Origin: Candidatus Thiodiazotropha sp. CDECU1
GTDB taxonomy: Bacteria; Pseudomonadota; Gammaproteobacteria; Chromatiales; Chromatiaceae
Direction: 5' to 3'
NCBI RefSeq assembly: GCF_963455295.1
Contig: NZ_OY734020.1
Span: 2,418,001 to 2,482,000 of the forward strand
Length of the DNA stretch: 64,000 bases
Shown: in pieces, positions 59,477-64,000 of the stretch
How positions within the stretch are numbered: the stretch's first letter is position 1
How the letters are laid out: each line of letters opens with the position of its first letter
Program-made: the position numbers and the translations under genes
Notes under the pieces: model-generated
What the model saw: only the letters and a program-made list of their open reading frames with translations
The model's database searches: none
What the model was told of the DNA's origin: nothing

Positions 59477-61270
59477 ATGCCTAAGGTCTTTCTTCTCTTT
59501 ATATTACTGGTAACGGCTTCCAATACAGTTCATGGTGGAGTGGCTGATACACTGCATAACCTGTCAACATCAGGGCCAGGATTAGTGAAAAGTCAAACGG
59601 AAGATCGAATCTGTATTTTTTGTCATACACCCCATGCATCTGCTCCGGACTCCCCTCTATGGAACAGATCCTCAAGCGGTGTATATATAGACTACCAAAG
59701 CAGTACCAAGGATGCAGAGGCTGGTGTAATGAGTTCGTCCTCGGTGTTGTGTCTCTCTTGCCATGACGGGACCATTGCCTTGGGCAATATGATCAATCCT
59801 GGCGTGACCAACGACCTTGGCAACACATTTATCACTGGCCGTTCACTGGTCGGTACCGACTTGTCCGATGATCATCCGGTATCTATTTTTTATAACCCGG
59901 GTCTTTTAACGACGGATCCAGACCTGGCTCATCCCAATAACGTTGATCTGCCACTCAGAAACAATGAACTTCACTGCTCATCCTGTCATGACGCACATGA
60001 AAATATTCACCCACCCTTTCTTCACAAATCCACATTAAATGGTGAATTGTGCACCACCTGTCATCTACCCTCAGGCACTGGCTGGAACTGGACTAGCAGT
60101 TCACATGCCACTTCAAACGCGACACCTCAAGGGACGAATCCCTGGCCTGAGCGCAAACCTGAGTGGACAGGTCTGACAGTACAGGAGAACGCGTGTATGA
60201 ATTGTCACGCGCCTCACAATGCAACAACACCTGAACGACTTATCAAAGACAGCGAAGAAGATACCTGTTACCTCTGCCATAATGGAACTGTTAGTCAGGC
60301 TGATATATTGGCTGAGCAGCAGAAATTCTATCACCACCCTGTAGAGCAGACGCCTAATATAGATCATGACTCCGCACGTATAGAAAACCCTTTGACAATG
60401 TCACTGCATGTGGAGTGTGAAGATTGCCATAACCCACATGCCAGTTTCAGCTCTCCACCCATGATCTCATTCAATCCCAACAATCCGCTTGGGGGTAATC
60501 ATTCAACAGCACCTTTTATCAACGGCAGTATGGCCGGTGTTACAGGCATTGACATTAACGGCGGTTTTAAACCAGAGGCGGACTATGAATATGAAGTCTG
60601 TTTCAAGTGCCATGGCATACCTGGTAAAAGCGCTTGCGACACACAGCGCTGCTCCACGGCAAACAGTTACAATATGGTACGGGCAGACGGCATTTATAAC
60701 ATTCGTGATAAAGTGAATTCAGGCAATCCATCTCTCGTTTCCTATCATCCAATCGAGATCAACAATCCGCTAAACAATAGTGAGGTACCCAGCCTCCGCA
60801 ATGACATTCCCCTGACCACCATCAGCGGTCAGATCTATTGCAACGACTGTCACAGTAGCAATTCATCTCCTGCTGCTGGCGGGGTGGATCCTACTGGTCC
60901 ACATGGTTCAACCTATGAGGGCATCCTGGCACAAGCATATGACTTTGATCCGGTGAATGCCACAACGCTCTCAAACGATCTATGCTTTAAATGCCATGAC
61001 TCCGGTAATTTGTACACCGATCAATCCTTCCCTCACAATGAACATGTGATAAATAACAATCTTGGCTGTATCAATTGCCATGACCCACATGGTTCTGCAT
61101 CCAGTCCACACCTCATCAACTTCCTTACATCGTCCAACATCGCGGGTCAGGTCAGGGTAATCACTGGCGCTGGAGACTATGTCGAGCCTACCTGGATAGA
61201 TGCGGGAGTACACAACGGTAGCTGTTGGCTCACTTGTCATGGAGAAGTACATAATGGTTTTGATTATTAA
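59477..61270 (+). CDS. large multihaem c-type cytochrome (11 CXXCH + 1 CX3CH)
   Basis: A 597-residue exported protein (signal peptide about 1-20). Haem sites in order: CIFCH, CLSCH, CSSCH, CTTCH, CMNCH, CYLCH, CEDCH, CFKCH, CNDCH, CFKCH, CINCH and a last CWLTCH with one extra residue. The first 180 residues resemble the tetrahaem OmcE-like protein (RICIFCHTPH, LSCHDGT, SDDHPVS); the rest follows the doubled-CXXCH pattern. Such proteins usually sit outside the outer membrane as a terminal electron exchanger. ATG 59477 lies nine bases after AAGGTGG; 59468 is too close to it. Confidence 0.92.
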   Translation: MPKVFLLFILLVTASNTVHGGVADTLHNLSTSGPGLVKSQTEDRICIFCHTPHASAPDSPLWNRSSSGVYIDYQSSTKDAEAGVMSSSSVLCLSCHDGTIALGNMINPGVTNDLGNTFITGRSLVGTDLSDDHPVSIFYNPGLLTTDPDLAHPNNVDLPLRNNELHCSSCHDAHENIHPPFLHKSTLNGELCTTCHLPSGTGWNWTSSSHATSNATPQGTNPWPERKPEWTGLTVQENACMNCHAPHNATTPERLIKDSEEDTCYLCHNGTVSQADILAEQQKFYHHPVEQTPNIDHDSARIENPLTMSLHVECEDCHNPHASFSSPPMISFNPNNPLGGNHSTAPFINGSMAGVTGIDINGGFKPEADYEYEVCFKCHGIPGKSACDTQRCSTANSYNMVRADGIYNIRDKVNSGNPSLVSYHPIEINNPLNNSEVPSLRNDIPLTTISGQIYCNDCHSSNSSPAAGGVDPTGPHGSTYEGILAQAYDFDPVNATTLSNDLCFKCHDSGNLYTDQSFPHNEHVINNNLGCINCHDPHGSASSPHLINFLTSSNIAGQVRVITGAGDYVEPTWIDAGVHNGSCWLTCHGEVHNGFDY

Positions 61271-61343
61271 TGATCTAATCTCACACCATGTTTGTAAAAA
61301 TTACGTGACTATATCCTCACATAATTTTACTTGGGGTTAACCT

Positions 61344-62501
61344 ATGAAACTTGTCACTCAGGCACTGGTTTTATTCACACTTCTCATATCTGTTAATTTT
61401 AGCAGTATGGCCAACCCTTCCCCTGCTTTTGAAGGCAGAAAACTCTATATCTCTCACTGCTTGATCTGTCATGGTTTGGATGGAAAAGGCAACGGACCTT
61501 TAGCAAGGAAATTAAAGATCGAGCCGGAAGATCTCATTAGCTATGTACCATCTAAAAGCGACTACGCCCTGCAAAAAATAATTACCGGTAACAAGACAGC
61601 CCCTAAGTCTTTACGTTCAGGTCACGGTAAAATCAGTGAAGACATGCCAAAGTGGAAGGATGTTCTTAAACAGAGCCAAATCACCGCTTTGATCGCTTAT
61701 CTACGTTTTCTCAGCACTACCAAACACACACTGCCCGGGGACCCTGATCTCGGTTATGAGGTTTTTCAGCGTTATTGCTCCGTATGCCATGGTCGTGATG
61801 GTGACGGTAATGGAGCTTTAACCAAACTCATCGGTATTAAACCTATCGACCTTAGCAATCCGCATAAGACAGATAGTATAAGCAATAGATCTCTCGCCAA
61901 AGAGATTCTGGAAGGAAAGGGAGATTATATGCCGGCGTGGGAAGGCATACTCACCGCAAAGGAGGTCGAAGGCGTAGTAAGTTATATCAGACTGCTTTAC
62001 CAAGTATGGGCACACTTGGAAGATGGTGGACTGGTTGTCATTCTGAAATCGCCAACCGTTGATAACGATAAAAACACAGCGCACCCTTTACTGCGTGACT
62101 CATCCTGTTCAGGCAAAGTCAACTTGTCTGAAAAAGGCAAATCCGAGGCAGTTAAACTAGGAAAGCTATTCAAATCCAGGGGTATCGCAATAGACAAAGT
62201 CTTAGCCAGTCCCCACTGCCTTGCACATGAGACCGCACGATCCGCATTCGGGGGTGTTGAAACATTTGATTATCTGGCATCTCACGATAAGCTCTCTGAC
62301 GAACAGACAGACTCCTATGCTACACAACTGGAACATCGCATCGGCAGCTATAAAGGAAAAGGCAATTTAGTTATCTTTACCCATGAATCTAATATCAAAG
62401 ACCTGTCCTTTCAACAGCTAAAGGATGGATATTTTCTTGTATTAAAACCCATGGGTGATAACGAATTTGAAGAGTTTGGGATCTATAAGCTGAACAAGTA
62501 A
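61344..62501 (+). CDS. di-haem cytochrome c fused to a degenerate histidine-phosphatase domain
   Basis: A 385-residue exported protein. Two class I cytochrome c domains come first: C39-LI-CH (GLDGKGNG follows) and C145-SV-CH (GRDGDGNG follows), each with a distal MPxW methionine. From about 229 a phosphoglycerate-mutase/histidine-phosphatase-like domain follows (NLSEKGKSEAVKLGKLFKSR, VLASPHC, VIFTHESN). The catalytic Arg-His pair is replaced (VILKSP, Lys235-Ser236) and the second Arg is lost, so it is probably not an enzyme. Last gene of the operon. Confidence 0.85.
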   Translation: MKLVTQALVLFTLLISVNFSSMANPSPAFEGRKLYISHCLICHGLDGKGNGPLARKLKIEPEDLISYVPSKSDYALQKIITGNKTAPKSLRSGHGKISEDMPKWKDVLKQSQITALIAYLRFLSTTKHTLPGDPDLGYEVFQRYCSVCHGRDGDGNGALTKLIGIKPIDLSNPHKTDSISNRSLAKEILEGKGDYMPAWEGILTAKEVEGVVSYIRLLYQVWAHLEDGGLVVILKSPTVDNDKNTAHPLLRDSSCSGKVNLSEKGKSEAVKLGKLFKSRGIAIDKVLASPHCLAHETARSAFGGVETFDYLASHDKLSDEQTDSYATQLEHRIGSYKGKGNLVIFTHESNIKDLSFQQLKDGYFLVLKPMGDNEFEEFGIYKLNK

Positions 62502-62552
62502 CTGACCATCCCACTTACGACGCCAAGTGGGATTCAGTTTGTCAATCCCTTA

Positions 62553-62939
62553 TTAGCGTTGAACAATTCGCCTGGCATCAGACAGGGACTTCATCTGAAC
62601 ACTGCATTCAGTCTTCTGATCACAGATTACCGCTTTGACAAGTGCCACTGCGCCTTCATTACTACTGGGCCTGCGCCAGATAGGAATTAATTTTGTGGAA
62701 TTTTCCTCATAATCCCCTTCCATGATCAGAGGGTCATTATAAAGGCTTGCCAGATCTTCACAGCGTAGATACAACACATTGTCATGTGCTCTAGCGTAAT
62801 CGCATACCCATTGCTTCTGGTTCTCACCGGTACTCACTGCAGTAAGATACTGATCACTCGCCATTGCATTGAATGCCATAGTGAAAAGCAACACTGCCAA
62901 ACCGTGGAGGATTAATTGCGCTTTGAACGGCCTGTGCAT
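62553..62939 (-). CDS. small secreted protein downstream of a GEMM riboswitch
   Basis: A 128-residue protein: signal peptide (about 1-27, ending AMAS) and a small domain with three cysteines (WVCDYAR, LRCEDL, VICDQKTEC gives two). No family recognised. ATG 62939 follows GTAGGAGATG. The mRNA leader carries a c-di-GMP-type riboswitch, so its expression should follow c-di-GMP. It converges on the cytochrome operon. Confidence 0.8.
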   Translation of the reverse strand: MHRPFKAQLILHGLAVLLFTMAFNAMASDQYLTAVSTGENQKQWVCDYARAHDNVLYLRCEDLASLYNDPLIMEGDYEENSTKLIPIWRRPSSNEGAVALVKAVICDQKTECSVQMKSLSDARRIVQR

Positions 62940-63015
62940 CTTACATCTCCTACCTTGCCATAGGAGTTCGAAACGACAAGACACACAACACTTGGTATAT
63001 CGGCCTGAATATGTC

Positions 63016-63037
63016 ACCAATTCCTTTTAATTGGTGC
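63016..63037 (-). promoter_or_regulatory. hairpin downstream of the riboswitch (possible expression platform)
   Basis: A perfect 8-bp stem CACCAATT/AATTGGTG with a 6-base loop, read on the minus strand between aptamer and gene. No U-run follows. The loop contains AAAAGG, so it might instead hide a ribosome site. Confidence 0.4.
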
Positions 63038-63039
63038 AT

Positions 63040-63138
63040 ATTACGGTTTCGGTAATCCATCGGTCATAGGCGGTAGAGCTGCCCTTAGACTGTGATTTTG
63101 CGTCCCTGCCTTTCAGCAGGTTTGCCTTTTCGAACACG
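63040..63138 (-). ncRNA. GEMM-I (c-di-GMP-I) riboswitch
   Basis: On the minus strand the sequence reads AGGCAAACC, a CTGC-GAAA tetraloop hairpin, GGGACGCAAAA, then CTAAGG and a second arm ending in TACCGCCTATGACCGATGG. These are the conserved blocks of GEMM-I aptamers in correct order and spacing, including the GAAA loop and its receptor side. By alignment to the Vibrio Vc2 aptamer the base at position 20 is G, favouring c-di-GMP over cGAMP, though that alignment was done by eye. The regulated gene is the small secreted protein at 62553-62939. Confidence 0.85.
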
Positions 63139-63168
63139 TATAGAAACAAGTCATCACTTGCTTCTATA
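63139..63168 (-). other. 13-bp-arm hairpin just upstream of the riboswitch
   Basis: TATAGAAGCAAGT and its partner (one G:U-type mismatch) enclose a 4-base loop, directly before the aptamer on the minus strand. It might be a transcript 5' hairpin or the end of an upstream transcript; no T-run is visible. Confidence 0.4.
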
Positions 63169-63215
63169 GCCTGTAGCGACCCACTTCTGTGTAAACTTTA
63201 GCGATTGTTGAAGAT

Positions 63216-63261
63216 GGTGGATTGTTCAGGAATCAAACCTTCGCCTACCTGATTAAATGTC
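63216..63261 (-). pseudogene. diverged copy of the tRNA-Lys 3' end
   Basis: These 46 bases align without gaps to the tRNA-Lys 3' fragment at 63542-63587 with nine differences, including the acceptor end and the region next to the anticodon. It is most simply read as an old, decayed att site. Confidence 0.55.
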
Positions 63262-64000
63262 GTATATGGTGAAATAATCTTTAATCTACTTATTTGGAAT
63301 GGCGGCAGCATCTTACAGTACCGCCAAAACCGCTGATGCCTTCAGAGGGGTCGAATAATGTCTCTCGGATAAAGTACGCCTCAGCGATGGGGATGGCTGT
63401 CAGTAACCACTACACCGAAGAGGAGAGATCCTCGATGAATGGAGAACTTTCTTAGTACGAATTCCGAGAATTTTATTCGGAAAGGTTTTCAGAAAGCTGA
63501 AATGAAGGGGTGGAAAAACAACGTAACCCTTTGATTTGATTGGTGGGTCGTGCAGGGATCGAACCTGCGACCACCTGATTAAAAGTCTCCATTACTTCCA
63601 TTCATAATCTATTGGTTACAAAGATATGTTGACGGTAGTTGGTTGTTTCAAACCTTTATAAAACAACATCTTATAACCATGTTGACGGTAAGTTTTCTAA
63701 TAACTTTTGCACAAAAAACAACTCAACCTGATTAAATCGTAGCCAGTAAGAAAGCCTGTGTGAACTCCATAATTATGAGGGATAGCTATATTTTTCAACA
63801 ATTTAGGCAAATATCTGTAATAATTCCCTCATAAGCAACTATCTACCCATATCCACTGCTCCACATTTAATCCGCACCAATTATCTTTTACCCTTATGAA
63901 TCTTTCTATCAAGAAGCAACTTCATATTTCTCATGCAATACTTCAAAGTCATTGATTCTGACAATAATAGGCCATTTGATGCGTCTCGGTTTCTTTCATT
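63262..64000. other. gene-poor window end apart from tRNA fragments
   Basis: No convincing gene was found. A short repeat GTTGACGGTA occurs at about 63628 and 63681. On the minus strand near 63915-63995 a 27-codon frame looks protein-like but opens after a stop codon and could only be a relic. Confidence 0.4.
63541..63587 (-). pseudogene. 3' half of a tRNA-Lys(UUU), likely an integration att site
   Basis: On the minus strand it reads GACTTTTAATC, the anticodon loop with UUU, then the variable loop, an intact T-arm (GGTTCGATCCC) and the acceptor end CACGACCCACCA. The 5' half of the tRNA is absent from the bases beyond. Site-specific integrases leave exactly this kind of 3' tRNA fragment at one element end. 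Confidence 0.75.

Noticed and set aside
63729-63740. Third ACCTGATTAAA tRNA-Lys-like fragment
   Set aside because: Only about 11 bases match and the T-arm side shows no similarity.

Overview
The window looks like a chromosome segment of a gammaproteobacterium, most likely a marine or sediment sulfur oxidiser of the Chromatiales/Sedimenticola/Ca. Thiodiazotropha kind. This is inferred from a TsdA-like thiosulfate dehydrogenase, a SulP anion transporter, many c-type cytochromes, a PEP-CTERM protein and RAYT-type transposases; no rRNA or other phylogenetic marker is present, so the genus is a guess. Gene density is high and most genes are intact.

Layout. 1-2.3 kb: end of an unknown gene, ferrochelatase (hemH) and a DUF971 protein. 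2.5-11.2 kb: a complete nine-gene A/V-type ATPase operon (G/H-C-I-K-F-E-A-B-D), interrupted only by a repeat-rich spacer between subunits I and K. 11.2-17.4 kb: an accessory island. It holds a chromosomal integron (IntI integrase, one clear attC site, two small cassettes), an intact RAYT transposase whose 3' end lies in a 260-bp tandem repeat, a two-gene operon of a membrane protein with a degenerate nuclease-like domain plus a TIR protein (a possible defence pair), and a truncated second RAYT. 17.5-27.8 kb: rhodanese, GST, SGNH hydrolase, a 20-residue-repeat protein, NTP/NDP-type transporter, Tat aldo/keto reductase, diguanylate cyclase and PutA. 28-31 kb: a nickel ECF transporter operon (NikL-CbiM-CbiQ-CbiO) with NikR and a plausible NikR operator. 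31-37 kb: AlkD-like protein, two DEAD-box RNA helicases, a cold-shock protein and an RRM protein. 37-44.3 kb: di-haem peroxidase-family lipoprotein, MotB/MotA, DUF3617, TsdA-like cytochrome, SulP, MtgA and a GFA-family protein.

44.7-52.9 kb: a stand-alone relative of phage 'polyvalent protein' segments, a 293-bp MITE-like element with nested hairpins, a 927-residue coiled-coil SPOR protein, a PEP-CTERM protein, small unknowns and an NrfJ-like OB-fold protein. 53.1-62.5 kb: the most striking region. All genes are on one strand: NHL-propeller lipoprotein, tetrahaem OmcE-like cytochrome, two tri-haem c7-type cytochromes (one a lipoprotein), an outer-membrane barrel, a second NHL lipoprotein, a cytochrome with 11 CXXCH plus one CX3CH motif, and a di-haem cytochrome fused to a decayed histidine-phosphatase domain. 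Together they look like an extracellular electron-transfer conduit, possibly with cytochrome filaments. The gap before the tetrahaem gene carries three clusters of helically phased CTTAA half-sites. 62.5-64 kb: a small secreted protein read leftward behind a GEMM-I (c-di-GMP type) riboswitch, then two fragments of a tRNA-Lys 3' end that look like integration att sites.
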